A DNA stretch of 28,226 nt, taken from positions 1 to 28,226 of the forward strand of contig JACCZV010000061.1 in NCBI GenBank assembly GCA_013695775.1. The letters run 5' to 3'. Shown in pieces: positions 16,013 through 25,266 of this stretch. The translations under genes were made by a program, and so were the position numbers. The notes under the pieces were generated by a model, which was not told the origin of the DNA, made no database searches, and worked only from the letters and a program-made list of their open reading frames with translations. The first letter of the stretch is position 1, and each line of letters begins with the position of its first letter. The stretch comes from Chitinophagales bacterium (GTDB lineage: Bacteria; Bacteroidota; Bacteroidia; Chitinophagales; UBA10324).

Positions 16013-17401
16013 TTAGCACATCTGATATTCCGGCATTGCAAGCAACTGCCGCGCAAGTGAACTAATATAAGTTTCTTTTGTATCCCTGGTTGTGAACGAA
16101 TCAATTGTTGCCTGTGCGATTTTGAGTCGTGCTGGCTGCATGAGAAATGAGGTCATGGATTCAAAGATTTTATCCTGCGGCTGAGATACAAACATTTCGA
16201 TAAACTGATTCCAGTCGGCATCGGGTTTCAAATCATTATTGTTACTCTCACGGTGCATCATCTCCTCGACATCCGATTTAGCACTGACCTCATAGGTTTT
16301 CCCCCATAACAAGGAACTTGCAAGATTCAATCTATACATAAGCGATGATCCGTCAATCCAATTTTTACCTCCGGGCCAGCCGGCAACGTTTGGCGGATAA
16401 AGAAGCTGCTGCCCCATCACCTTTTGCGGGAATTGCAGAATACGTGAATCATCAGTGGAAATTTTAAATGCACGGACGATACCTGAGAGTAATTCAATGG
16501 GCGATTTTATTTTTACCCCTATATTTTCCTCATCATAAAACCATTCTGAATAAAAAATTTCTTTCATCAGCTTCTCAATGTCATAATCCGACTCGTAGAA
16601 TAAAGCTGCAAGGTCATTCACTCTTTTTTCATTCACACTTTCATTTACATAAAAGCGATATATTCTTGTTGTTACATAAATTGCAGTCTGCTTATTCCGA
16701 AGGATCATCTGAATTACTTCATCGCCGCTAAAATCAGCGCGTTTCCCAAAAATCTCCTTCACACCCTCATCATGCTGTGCGATTCGCACACTAAATTGAT
16801 CGGGTGGTATTATGGACCAGCCTGTGAATGCACGAGCCGCATTCTTCACATCTGCTTCAGAATAATTTCCTTTCCCCAGAGTAAACAACTCCATCAGCTC
16901 ACGCGCAAAATTTTCATTCGGACTGTCTTTTTTATTTTTCATCACATCGAGATACTTCATCATCGCAGATGATTTAGAGATTTCTATCAGCAGGCTGCCG
17001 AAGTTTCCCAAAGCATGCTTGCGGATGATGTTGGCGTATTGCTGTGCAGGATAACCCGCTTGCGGGCGACAGGCCAGATGCCCATGCCAGAAAAATGACA
17101 TTTTTTCCCTCAGCGCATTTTCATCTTCAAAAAAAAGATTTACCCACGCATTGCTTATTTCATGAACCTGCCTGCGGGCTTCCTGTCTCATTCCCTTCCT
17201 TTCCTCCTTCGAAATACTCATCATATCTTCCCTTGTACGAGCTTCGTCAGGAATGATGTTGATTGGAGAATACTTTTTTGAATCGTTAAACAGAGCTTGC
17301 AATGTCATCTCTGTTGAAGTGAGTTGATTTACCTGTTGGACTGATGGACCAAACCCTGCCCTCCACAACAAATGATTGATCTTATTCTTCTCGGTCACCA
17401 T
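16013..17401 (-). CDS. DUF1800 family protein
   Basis: This 462-residue protein shows the DUF1800 signatures: NHLLWRAGFGPS at the start (9-20), SFFWHGHLACRP, KNKKDSPNENFARELMELFT (about 154-173) with DVKNAARAFTGW, and PPNVAGWPGGKNWID near the end. Many members carry a signal peptide, but none is visible here, so it may be cytosolic or travel with its Tat-exported partner. The molecular function is unknown. It is the first gene of a two-gene unit with DUF1501. Upstream, TAATCTTTG on the minus strand (17446-17438) is one base too long for a TAnnTTTG box and may be a weak promoter. Confidence 0.9.
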   Translation of the reverse strand: MVTEKNKINHLLWRAGFGPSVQQVNQLTSTEMTLQALFNDSKKYSPINIIPDEARTREDMMSISKEERKGMRQEARRQVHEISNAWVNLFFEDENALREKMSFFWHGHLACRPQAGYPAQQYANIIRKHALGNFGSLLIEISKSSAMMKYLDVMKNKKDSPNENFARELMELFTLGKGNYSEADVKNAARAFTGWSIIPPDQFSVRIAQHDEGVKEIFGKRADFSGDEVIQMILRNKQTAIYVTTRIYRFYVNESVNEKRVNDLAALFYESDYDIEKLMKEIFYSEWFYDEENIGVKIKSPIELLSGIVRAFKISTDDSRILQFPQKVMGQQLLYPPNVAGWPGGKNWIDGSSLMYRLNLASSLLWGKTYEVSAKSDVEEMMHRESNNNDLKPDADWNQFIEMFVSQPQDKIFESMTSFLMQPARLKIAQATIDSFTTRDTKETYISSLARQLLAMPEYQMC

Positions 17402-17551
17402 TAAATGTTATTAAGATTGAAGACTTGTTCAATGAAACAAAGATTAACTCTCCATGTCAGAAAGGGCTTTCGCAATGCAATAAAACCCTAAATACAGATG
17501 CGACAAGAGGTAATAGTTTCAGCTAAAAGCAAATCGAAGAGATTACTTCAA

Positions 17552-17568
17552 CCCGATGAAAGATCGGG
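17552..17568. terminator. Perfect hairpin downstream of pgk (possible terminator)
   Basis: CCCGAT (17552-17557) and ATCGGG (17563-17568) form a 6-bp GC-rich stem with a five-base loop, 51 bases past the pgk stop. There is no T tract on the minus side, so it may be an mRNA 3'-end stabiliser or a copy of a dispersed palindrome. The rest of 17402-17619 holds nothing I can support. Confidence 0.35.
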
Positions 17569-17619
17569 ATTGGCAAAGGCGACTTATTGGGTTTCTTCGG
17601 AATATAAAGTTCAGCTTAT

Positions 17620-18819
17620 CTATTTTTTCATGATCGCAGCTACGCCGGGCAATTCCTTTCCTTCAAAATATTCCAGGAGTGCACCTCCGCCCGTAGATAC
17701 ATAGCTGACTTTATCAGCAAGGTTATATTTATTGATTGCGGAAACAGAATCACCACCCCCAACCAATGAATAGGCGCCCTTTAAGGTAGCTTCTGCAACG
17801 GCCTCAGCAACGGCTTTGGTACCGGTTTGGAAATTGCTGAATTCAAATACACCCATCGGACCATTCCATAAAATGGTTTTTGACTGAAGAATAACAGCAC
17901 GAAAATCTTCAATGGCTTTCGGTCCAATATCTAAGCCCATATTGCCCGTGCTGATGCTCATGCTTGCACATTTACCACGGGTTGCATCATTGCTGAATGA
18001 AGATGCGGTGATAGAATCTGCGGGAAGCAGAATGTTTACTTTTTTTTCTTCCGCCTTTTTTATCAGTTGTATCGCATTGTCTAAACGATCTTCTTCGCAT
18101 AATGAATTGCCAATATTTCCTCCCATAGCTTTAAAGAAAGTATATGCCATTCCTCCTCCAATGATAATATTATCAGCCCTCCCCAGTAATCTTTCAATGA
18201 TTAATATCTTATCAGAAACTTTTGCACCACCGATGATGGCGGTAAATGGTTTTGCAGGTTCATGGATGGCTTTGTCGGCGTTCTCCAACTCTGAGGCCAT
18301 CAATAGACCAAACATTTTTTTCTCTGCAGGAAAAAATTTAGCTATGATAGCGGTAGAAGCATGTGCCCGATGCGCGGTTCCGAAGGCGTCATTCACAAAC
18401 AGGTCACCAAGCTCAGCAAGTTGCTTTGCGAAAGCCTCATCACCTTTTTCCTCTTCTGCATGAAAGCGAAGATTCTCAAGCAGCAGCACTTCCCCGGGCT
18501 TTAGGGAAGATGCAGCCTGCTTCACCTCTTCACCAATGCAATCATTCACAAACTTCACAGGCTTATTAAGCGCTTTCGAAATTGTTGAAACCAAATGCAT
18601 AAGTGAATACTTCTCCTCCGGTCCTCCCTTTGGCCTTCCCAGGTGCGACATCAGAATTACAGAGCCTCCGTCCTGCAGCACTTTGTTGATGGTGCGCAAC
18701 GCACCAAGAATTCGTGTATCATCTTTAACCTCGAATGTTTGTTTGTCGAGAGGCACATTAAAGTCGACACGTATTAAAGCACACAGGTTTTTAAAGTTGT
18801 AAGTGTCAACAGTTTTCAT
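17620..18819 (-). CDS. pgk: Phosphoglycerate kinase
   Basis: The enzyme transfers phosphate from 1,3-bisphosphoglycerate to ADP in glycolysis. With the ATG at 18819 the product is 399 residues and begins MKTVDTYNFKNLCALIRVDFNVPLD, the normal Bacteroidetes start; an upstream in-frame ATG at 18891 would add 24 low-complexity residues and is unlikely. Visible motifs are RVDFNVPLD, SHLGRPKG, ENLRFHAEEE, NDAFGTAHRAHAS (substrate-binding arginine/histidine region), IGGAKVSDK, WNGPMGVFEF and the nucleotide-binding VGGGDS. It lies 93 bases after gap on the same strand with no promoter box between, so the two are probably co-transcribed. Confidence 0.97.
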   Translation of the reverse strand: MKTVDTYNFKNLCALIRVDFNVPLDKQTFEVKDDTRILGALRTINKVLQDGGSVILMSHLGRPKGGPEEKYSLMHLVSTISKALNKPVKFVNDCIGEEVKQAASSLKPGEVLLLENLRFHAEEEKGDEAFAKQLAELGDLFVNDAFGTAHRAHASTAIIAKFFPAEKKMFGLLMASELENADKAIHEPAKPFTAIIGGAKVSDKILIIERLLGRADNIIIGGGMAYTFFKAMGGNIGNSLCEEDRLDNAIQLIKKAEEKKVNILLPADSITASSFSNDATRGKCASMSISTGNMGLDIGPKAIEDFRAVILQSKTILWNGPMGVFEFSNFQTGTKAVAEAVAEATLKGAYSLVGGGDSVSAINKYNLADKVSYVSTGGGALLEYFEGKELPGVAAIMKK

Positions 18820-18912
18820 TCTTTTATTTGTACTTGCGGGTGATGATTGAATTGTAGTTATTGCGGTATTGTTCTGCAATGAACTATTCAATCAGGTAAT
18901 ATTTTACGGCTT

Positions 18913-19926
18913 TCATTTGCTGATCAATCCGGCAAAATATTTAACCGTACGAACGAGCTGAGATACATAGCTCATCTCATTGTCATACCACGAAACGGTT
19001 TTTACCAACTGCTTACCACTACCATCCAATACTCTTGTCTGGGTTCCATCGAACAATGAACCGTAGGTAATCCCAATTACATCCGTGCTTACGATTTCAT
19101 CCTCTGTATAACCAAAAGACTCGTTCGATGCAGCTTTCATCACACCATTCACCTCATCTTTGGTTACAGTCTTACTCAAAATGGTCGTAAGCTCTGTCAG
19201 TGAGCCGGTAATAGTAGGTACACGTTGTGCAGTACCATCCAGTTTGCCTTTCAATTCAGGCAACACCAACCCGATGGCCTTAGCAGCACCTGTGCTGTTA
19301 GGAACAATGTTCATGGCAGCGGCTCTTGCACGTCTAAGATCACCCTTCGGATGAGGAGCATCCTGTGTGTTCTGATCGTTAGTATAAGCGTGAATCGTAG
19401 TCATCAGCCCAATCTGAATCCCAAAGCTGTCGTTGAGCACTTTAGCCATCGGTGCCAGGCAATTCGTGGTACAGGAGGCGCAAGAGATAATTGTTTCGCT
19501 GCCATCAAGAATCTGATGATTCACATTGAAGACGATTGTTTTTAAATCTCCAGTTGCAGGAGCAGAAATCACTACACGCTTCGCACCTGCTGTGATATGA
19601 GCGGCAGCTTTGTCCTTATCAGCGAAAAAGCCTGTGCATTCCAGCACTACATCCACTTCGTGATCTCGCCAGGGAATGTCAGCAGGATTTTTTTGGGCAT
19701 ATATCTTCACTTCATCTCCGTTCACTACAATGGAATTTTCTGAAGCTTTCACCTCGGCATTAAAGCGCCCCTGTGCAGAATCGTATTTTAAAAGATGTGC
19801 AAGCACCTGTGGGCTGGTGAGGTCATTGACGGCTACTACGTCAATGCCTTCCATCTGATAGATTTGGCGGTAAACTAGTCGACCTATTCGTCCAAAACCA
19901 TTTATAGCTACTTTAACTATTGACAT
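18913..19926 (-). CDS. gap: Glyceraldehyde-3-phosphate dehydrogenase (type I)
   Basis: The enzyme oxidises glyceraldehyde 3-phosphate to 1,3-bisphosphoglycerate. The ATG at 19926 gives a 337-residue protein starting MSIVKVAINGFGRIGR, which is the family start; an upstream ATG at 19971 would add 15 residues. The NAD-binding GFGRIG is at 10-15, Asp35 in VNDLTS points to NAD rather than NADP, Cys152 in CASCTTNCLAP is catalytic and His179 in TTIHAYTNDQ is its partner. The residue before the ASC motif is Cys149 where Asn is more usual. TATTTTTG on the minus strand at 19976-19969 is a good promoter box with a leader of about 36 bases, and pgk follows. Confidence 0.97.
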   Translation of the reverse strand: MSIVKVAINGFGRIGRLVYRQIYQMEGIDVVAVNDLTSPQVLAHLLKYDSAQGRFNAEVKASENSIVVNGDEVKIYAQKNPADIPWRDHEVDVVLECTGFFADKDKAAAHITAGAKRVVISAPATGDLKTIVFNVNHQILDGSETIISCASCTTNCLAPMAKVLNDSFGIQIGLMTTIHAYTNDQNTQDAPHPKGDLRRARAAAMNIVPNSTGAAKAIGLVLPELKGKLDGTAQRVPTITGSLTELTTILSKTVTKDEVNGVMKAASNESFGYTEDEIVSTDVIGITYGSLFDGTQTRVLDGSGKQLVKTVSWYDNEMSYVSQLVRTVKYFAGLISK

Positions 19927-19968
19927 ATTGGATAAAATTTTTTTGGAAAGGTGAAGAAAATCGGTGGG

Positions 19969-19976
19969 CAAAAATA
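19969..19976 (-). promoter_or_regulatory. Promoter -7 box of gap-pgk
   Basis: On the minus strand TATTTTTG (19976-19969) fits TAnnTTTG, 42 bases before the preferred gap ATG at 19926. It lies inside the region that the longer gap ORF (19971) would use as its start, which supports the shorter start. Confidence 0.5.
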
Positions 19977-20026
19977 ATCAAAACAGTCATTCTATAAAAG
20001 AAGCCTCCAGCAGCCGAAGGAAGTCA

Positions 20027-20059
20027 TTTGCTTCTTAGATGTAAAAGTTTTTATCTTTG
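20027..20059 (+). promoter_or_regulatory. Promoter of tRNA-Glu
   Basis: TTTG (20027-20030) and TATCTTTG (20052-20059) match both the -33 and -7 elements of Bacteroidetes promoters with 21 bases between. The tRNA begins 16 bases later. This is the clearest promoter in the window. Confidence 0.7.
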
Positions 20060-20075
20060 CGCCTCTCACGGAAAT

Positions 20076-20147
20076 GGCGCGTTGGTCAAGGGGTTAAGAC
20101 GCCTCTCTTTCACGGAGGAATCAGGGGTTCGATTCCCCTACGCGCTA
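20076..20147 (+). tRNA. tRNA-Glu (anticodon UUC)
   Basis: The acceptor GGCGCGT pairs with ACGCGCT (20140-20146, a G-T wobble at the first pair) and the discriminator is A20147. The anticodon arm CCTCT-CTTTCAC-GGAGG places TTC at 20109-20111. The D arm GGTCAAGGGGTTAAGAC and the T arm AGGGGTTCGATTCCCCT are typical of glutamate tRNAs. CCA is not encoded. It has its own strong promoter. Confidence 0.95.
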
Positions 20148-20211
20148 CAAAATATATAGGCACACGTTCCTACATCTTCCTTTAAATCTTAGGATAAATT
20201 ATAGTGCCTTG

Positions 20212-20302
20212 AAGGTGTACTTAGATCACCTTGATAGTTCAGCAGGCTGATTACTTCAGTAGTGAAGAAGGAGAAGACACTCCTTCATTTCCCCTTTTTC
20301 TT
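20212..20302 (+). other. Three successive hairpins before the GH63 gene
   Basis: Between tRNA-Glu and the glucosidase gene there are AAGGTG/CACCTT (20212-20217 with 20227-20232), CTTCA/TGAAG (20254-20258 with 20263-20267) and a perfect GAAGGAG/CTCCTTC (20267-20273 with 20280-20286, six-base loop) followed by a T- and C-rich tract to 20302. The last resembles an intrinsic terminator, either for the tRNA transcript or as an attenuator in the GH63 leader; the ATG is only 12 bases past the tract. Confidence 0.4.
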
Positions 20303-20313
20303 AAGTTTGAACA

Positions 20314-22956
20314 ATGTCCAAAGAAAAAGATCGCTTGCTGGAAACACATTCCGGTAAGGTAAAGTGGAAAAAATGGGGGCCTTATCTTACAGAACGGCAG
20401 TGGGGAACTGTTCGTGAAGACTACAGTCCTCATGGCTCAGCCTGGGAATATACAACTCACGATATGGCCCGAAGCAAAGCTTACCGCTGGGGAGAGGAAG
20501 GCATCGGCGGAATATCTGATCACCATCAATACCTATGCTTTGCCATAGCCCTATGGAATAAAAAAGATCCCATTATCAAAGAACGCCTCTTCGGACTAAG
20601 CGGTCATGAAGGCAACCATGGGGAAGATGTGAAGGAGTGTTATTATTATCTCGACAATACTCCGACGCATTCATATATGAAGATGCTGTATAAATATCCG
20701 CAGCAGCCATTTCCTTACAATTTGCTTGTGGAAGAGAACAGAAGACGAACCAGAGACGATCCGGAATTTGAGCTGATTGAAACCGGCATATTTAATAATG
20801 ATGAATACTTTGATATTTTTCTAGAATATGTAAAAGCAACCGATGAGGATATTCTCATCAATATCAACATACACAACCGGGCGAAATCCGCCGCTCAATT
20901 GAACTTGCTGCCTACAATTTGGTTTCGCAACATCTGGAGCTGGGGGTACGGAGATATAGATGGCTTTATGCAAGAGCCACCCACAATGAGCGCTGATGAG
21001 GGTGCAATTCAAACAAACCATAAAAAATTAGGTACCTATTTCCTCTACTCTGAAAAAAATCCTCAACTGCTTTTTTGCGACAATGAAACAAATCCAAAGT
21101 ATACAAGCATTATAAATGAAGGATCAGGATTTTTTAAAGATGGAATTAATGAATATTTAGTAAATGGAAGTCAATATTCCGTCAATACAAAACTTACAGG
21201 CACAAAAGCGGCGATGAATTTTGATTTGCTGATAGATGGCGGTGAATCAGAATCCATTCGTCTGCGCCTCTCCTCTTCACCACAGAAAGAGCCATTCGCA
21301 GATTATAATGAGATCCTTGCAAAGCGCATCGCAGAAGCTGATGAATTCTATGACTGCTTCACTCCTAAGCTCAAAACCGAAGATGAAAAGCTGCTACAAC
21401 GCCAGGCATTTGCCGGCTTGCTATGGACAAAGCAATTTTATTATTTCGATGTAAATCAATGGTTGAAAGGAGATCCGTCGCAGCCAAAACTATCACCCGA
21501 GCGGTTGCAGGGGCGAAATAATGGGTGGATGCATCTGAACAATGATGACATCATAAGCATGCCTGACAAATGGGAATTTCCGTGGTATGCCTCATGGGAT
21601 CTTGGCTTTCACTGTGTGGCATTTTCACTTATTGACGCGGAGTTCGCGAAGAAACAATTGGTTCTTCTTACCAGGGAATGGTACATGCACCCGAACGGTC
21701 AGCTTCCGGCTTATGAATGGGCTTTCAGCGATGTAAATCCTCCTGTGCATGCCTGGGCTGCATGGCGGGTGTATAAGATCGATGAAAAAAATAATGGTGT
21801 GGCAGATACACCTTTTTTGGAATCAGTATTTCATAAAATGCTGCTGAACTTCACCTGGTGGGTAAATAGAAAAGATACGAATGGCAACAATATTTTCCAG
21901 GGTGGTTTTCTCGGACTCGACAATATTGGAGTATTTGACAGGAACAGGGAATTGCCAGAAGGCGGGTATATTGAACAAGCTGATGGCACAAGCTGGATGG
22001 CCATGTTTTCACTGAACATGATGCGCATCGCTCTGGAACTGTCGAAAAAAAATGCCGTGTATGAGGATCTTGCTTCAAAATTCTTCGAGCATTTCTTACA
22101 CATTGCCGGAGCGATGGAAAGCATGGGAAATGAGGGCCTATGGGATGAAGAAGATCAATTTTTTTATGATGCTCTGCGATTGCCGAATAACAAGAGCATC
22201 ACTCTTAAGATGCATTCAATGGTGGGTCTGATCCCATTGTTCGCAATAGAAGTGCTTGATGACGACATCTTCAAAAATCAAAAGAATTTTGTCAGGCGGT
22301 TAAAGTGGTTCCTTGAATATCGGGCAGATCTTGCATCGCTTGTTTCCAGATGGTATGAAAAAAGCACCGGAGAACGACACCTGCTCTCACTGCTTCGGGG
22401 TCACCGCCTTAAACAGATATTAAAACGAATGCTCGATGAAAATGAGTTTCTCTCTGAGTATGGAATAAGATCGCTTAGTAAATTCCATGAGGATCACCCC
22501 TATGAGCTAAAAGTCAATGACTCAAATTTCAGTGTTAAATACGCCCCTGGAGAAAGTGAGGCTTCATTATTTGGTGGAAACAGTAACTGGCGTGGACCAG
22601 TCTGGATGCCCGTAAATTTTCTGATCATCGAATCACTTGAAAGATTTTATCATTACTATGGGAACAATTTCACTGTAGAATTTCCTACGGGCAGTGGACA
22701 ATTTTCTAACCTTAAAGAAATAGCTGAAGATCTATCAAAGCGATTGTGCCGCATCTTCTTAAAGAATGAAAAGGGTGAACGTCCGGTGTTTGGCAGCTCA
22801 CAAAAATTTCAGAGTGATCATCATTTTTGCGACCATATCCTCTTTTATGAATTCTTCCACGGAGATACGGGACGTGGCTGTGGAGCCTCTCATCAAACCG
22901 GCTGGACCTCATTGATTGCAAAACTGTTGCTGGGTAAAGATGATGTTAAGACATAG
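20314..22956 (+). CDS. GH63-type glucosidase
   Basis: This 880-residue protein resembles the large bacterial glucosidases assigned to glycoside hydrolase family 63 (MGH1-like, alpha/alpha-toroid fold). Family-like stretches include KKWGPYLTERQWGTVREDYS (19-38), RSKAYRWGEEG, KERLFGLSGHEGNHGEDVKE (about 89-108), the SWDLGFH segment around residue 429 whose Asp is a candidate general acid, and SNWRGPVWMPVNFLI (about 757-771). GH63 members cleave alpha-glucosides or alpha-mannosides, including glucosyl- and mannosylglycerate; the substrate here cannot be told. No signal peptide is visible, so it is probably cytosolic. The next gene is a glycogen debranching enzyme on the same strand, suggesting a shared role in alpha-glucan or compatible-solute turnover. 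Confidence 0.85.
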   Translation: MSKEKDRLLETHSGKVKWKKWGPYLTERQWGTVREDYSPHGSAWEYTTHDMARSKAYRWGEEGIGGISDHHQYLCFAIALWNKKDPIIKERLFGLSGHEGNHGEDVKECYYYLDNTPTHSYMKMLYKYPQQPFPYNLLVEENRRRTRDDPEFELIETGIFNNDEYFDIFLEYVKATDEDILININIHNRAKSAAQLNLLPTIWFRNIWSWGYGDIDGFMQEPPTMSADEGAIQTNHKKLGTYFLYSEKNPQLLFCDNETNPKYTSIINEGSGFFKDGINEYLVNGSQYSVNTKLTGTKAAMNFDLLIDGGESESIRLRLSSSPQKEPFADYNEILAKRIAEADEFYDCFTPKLKTEDEKLLQRQAFAGLLWTKQFYYFDVNQWLKGDPSQPKLSPERLQGRNNGWMHLNNDDIISMPDKWEFPWYASWDLGFHCVAFSLIDAEFAKKQLVLLTREWYMHPNGQLPAYEWAFSDVNPPVHAWAAWRVYKIDEKNNGVADTPFLESVFHKMLLNFTWWVNRKDTNGNNIFQGGFLGLDNIGVFDRNRELPEGGYIEQADGTSWMAMFSLNMMRIALELSKKNAVYEDLASKFFEHFLHIAGAMESMGNEGLWDEEDQFFYDALRLPNNKSITLKMHSMVGLIPLFAIEVLDDDIFKNQKNFVRRLKWFLEYRADLASLVSRWYEKSTGERHLLSLLRGHRLKQILKRMLDENEFLSEYGIRSLSKFHEDHPYELKVNDSNFSVKYAPGESEASLFGGNSNWRGPVWMPVNFLIIESLERFYHYYGNNFTVEFPTGSGQFSNLKEIAEDLSKRLCRIFLKNEKGERPVFGSSQKFQSDHHFCDHILFYEFFHGDTGRGCGASHQTGWTSLIAKLLLGKDDVKT

Positions 22957-23222
22957 ATCACCCAAGAAGCTATCTCTATCGGGAAATCCTATAACCCTTC
23001 CTCATGTGTTTCAATTGCCTGTTAATTATGGGAATATTTAAGAAATGCATTTTAATAGAGCTCTTTTAGCTCCTTCATGTTGACTGAAGATCTTTAAATA
23101 AAATGTAAATATGACGATTATTGATCATTTAAAGAATGCGACATACTCCACTGAATCATATTCATTGAAAAATTTAAAAATCATTTCCGTTGCTTTACCA
23201 AATAAAATAACGACTCGAAAGA
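22957..23222. other. Intergenic gap between GH63 and GH133 genes
   Basis: This is 266 bases of AT-rich DNA. I see no ORF with coding character, no TAnnTTTG box and no strong hairpin (only a short GAGC/GCTC near 23060). The debranching gene may have a promoter here that I cannot recognise. Confidence 0.4.
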
Positions 23223-25196
23223 ATGAGCATCATCTCACTTCAGAAGGATAAATCCTTTCTCAGCAACTATGACAATTCGGTTAGTTGCGAGTGGCTCGAA
23301 ACAAATGGGCTTGGCGGATATGCAAGCTCTACTTTGAGCTGCTGCAACACCCGGCGTTATCATGGATTGCTGGTGGCAGCATTGGTACCACCAGCAGAAA
23401 GATATGTGCTTGTGAATAAAATGGATGAAGTAATTGTCATCAGAGATGTAAGACATGAACTAGGTTGCAACAACTATGGTGATGTAATTACGCCACAGGG
23501 ATTCACTTTAATGGACGAGTTTAGAAAAGAATTGTTTCCTCATTTTTATTTCAATGCTGGAGGCGTTCAGATAAAAAAAACCGTCGCCATGGTGCATTCA
23601 GAAAATACCACTGTTATCCTTTATGAAGTATTGGAGGCGCCGATAGAATGTATGATGGAATTTGTGCCTTTCATATCGGCTCGGGGCTACCATGAGCTGT
23701 CGCATGCGAACGAAACTATTAATAAGGATGTAGATTTTCAAAATGGCACTTTACGAATAAAAGCGTATGAAACAAGTCCAGAAATTTACATCAGCATTTC
23801 AGGGGCTTCGTTTCAACATCATCCAGTATGGTATTATAATTTTACATATGCTGAAGAAAAAGCCCGTGGGCAAGATGATAGAGAAGACCTTTTCAATCCC
23901 GGCACTTTTCAGGTGCAATTGAAGAAAGGCGATATAATAGAAATAATTCTATCCACTGAAAACCCTGAAGAGAGAAATTCAATCGACCTTCTTAAGCAGG
24001 AAGAACGCCGCCGTAAGCGTTTACTTGTTTCACAACCAAATAACAAAGTTTCAAGGCTGTTAGCTCTTGCTGCAGACCAGTTTATTGTAAGGCGCGAAGC
24101 TACCTACTTGTCAGTCATAGCCGGATATCCATGGTTCACAGACTGGAGCCGCGATACGATGATTGCCTTGCCCGGCCTTTGTTTAGCTACCGGTCGTTTC
24201 GATGATGCAAAAAAAATTTTAGCATCCTATGCGAATCATGTAAGCCGGGGTATGCTACCGAATCGGTTTCAGGATCATAACCTTCCCCTTGAATACAATA
24301 ACGTTGATGGCACGCTGTGGTACTTTATAGCGGTATATAAATATCTCATTGCAACAGGCGATAAAAAATTCGTGCTTCGCGAGATGCTTCCTGTTCTTCA
24401 CAATATTATTGATTGGCATTTTCATGGAACACAATATCAAATAAAGGCAGATAGCGATGGATTGCTCTTTGCCGGAGAGCCTGGCATCCAGCTCACCTGG
24501 ATGGATGCGAAGGCAGGTGACTGGGTGGTGACACCAAGAATCGGAAAACCGGTGGAGGTAAATGCCCTGTGGTACAATGCACTTCGGATTTATGCCGCGG
24601 TGTTGAAATTGAATGGAACTGGTAAGCTGGCGAAGCAGATGAAAGAAAAAGCAAAACAAGTGAGGAAAAATTTTGTCACCCAATTTTGGAATGCCGACTT
24701 ACAATATCTCTATGACGTGGTAAAAGGAGATGAAAAGGATTCTGCCCTTCGCCCCAATCAATTGCTTGCGCTGGGGCTTTGCTTTCCGCTTATCAAAGGC
24801 CAAAAAGCAGAGGCCATTTTAAAAGTGATCAAAGACAAGCTCCTTACTCCCGTCGGACTACGAACACTTTCACCCGATCATACAAGCTATAAAGGAACTT
24901 ATTCAGGAAATTTAGAGGAGCGTGATGGTGCCTATCACCAGGGAACGGTGTGGAGCTGGCTTTTTGGTCCTTATCTAGAAGCGCTCATAAGGATTTATGA
25001 TACAGAGGGGAAAAAAGAAGCATGCCAGATCATACAAAATTTCACATTACACTTAAATCAGGCAGGCATGGGCACCATCTCGGAAATATTTGATGGCGAC
25101 GCACCTCATATGCAGCGAGGATGTATTGCCCAGGCGTGGAGTGTCGGAGAGCTGCTCCGTGTTATAAATGAATACCGCCTTTATAAATACCTGTAA
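23223..25196 (+). CDS. Glycogen debranching enzyme (amylo-alpha-1,6-glucosidase, GH133)
   Basis: This 657-residue protein has the two-part bacterial layout. The N-terminal beta-rich GDE_N-type domain (about 15-225) shows CEWLETNGLGGYASSTLSCC (20-39) and RRYHGLLVAAL. The C-terminal alpha/alpha toroid shows WFTDWSRD (304-311), LPNRFQDH, YNNVDGTLWY, EPGIQLTWMDAK, GKPVEVNALWYNAL and GTISEIFDGDAPH (about 617-629), which is where catalytic acids lie in this family. It removes alpha-1,6 glucose branch points from glycogen; no separate 4-alpha-glucanotransferase domain is present, unlike the eukaryotic enzyme. No signal peptide. It follows the GH63 gene and precedes the GNAT gene. Confidence 0.92.
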   Translation: MSIISLQKDKSFLSNYDNSVSCEWLETNGLGGYASSTLSCCNTRRYHGLLVAALVPPAERYVLVNKMDEVIVIRDVRHELGCNNYGDVITPQGFTLMDEFRKELFPHFYFNAGGVQIKKTVAMVHSENTTVILYEVLEAPIECMMEFVPFISARGYHELSHANETINKDVDFQNGTLRIKAYETSPEIYISISGASFQHHPVWYYNFTYAEEKARGQDDREDLFNPGTFQVQLKKGDIIEIILSTENPEERNSIDLLKQEERRRKRLLVSQPNNKVSRLLALAADQFIVRREATYLSVIAGYPWFTDWSRDTMIALPGLCLATGRFDDAKKILASYANHVSRGMLPNRFQDHNLPLEYNNVDGTLWYFIAVYKYLIATGDKKFVLREMLPVLHNIIDWHFHGTQYQIKADSDGLLFAGEPGIQLTWMDAKAGDWVVTPRIGKPVEVNALWYNALRIYAAVLKLNGTGKLAKQMKEKAKQVRKNFVTQFWNADLQYLYDVVKGDEKDSALRPNQLLALGLCFPLIKGQKAEAILKVIKDKLLTPVGLRTLSPDHTSYKGTYSGNLEERDGAYHQGTVWSWLFGPYLEALIRIYDTEGKKEACQIIQNFTLHLNQAGMGTISEIFDGDAPHMQRGCIAQAWSVGELLRVINEYRLYKYL

Positions 25197-25266
25197 TAAA
25201 ATTCCTGACTTGGTTTTTGACCATCAAGGGAAGAAAGCAGTCGATAATATCTTGGCAGAACAAAAT

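Noticed and set aside
17498..17704. Plus-strand ORF of 68 codons opposite the pgk 3' end
   Set aside because: Half of it is antisense to pgk and the rest has no motif or conserved look.
18820..18891. 24-residue N-terminal extension of phosphoglycerate kinase
   Set aside because: The extension is Ser/Thr/Asn-rich and the internal ATG gives the standard family N-terminus.
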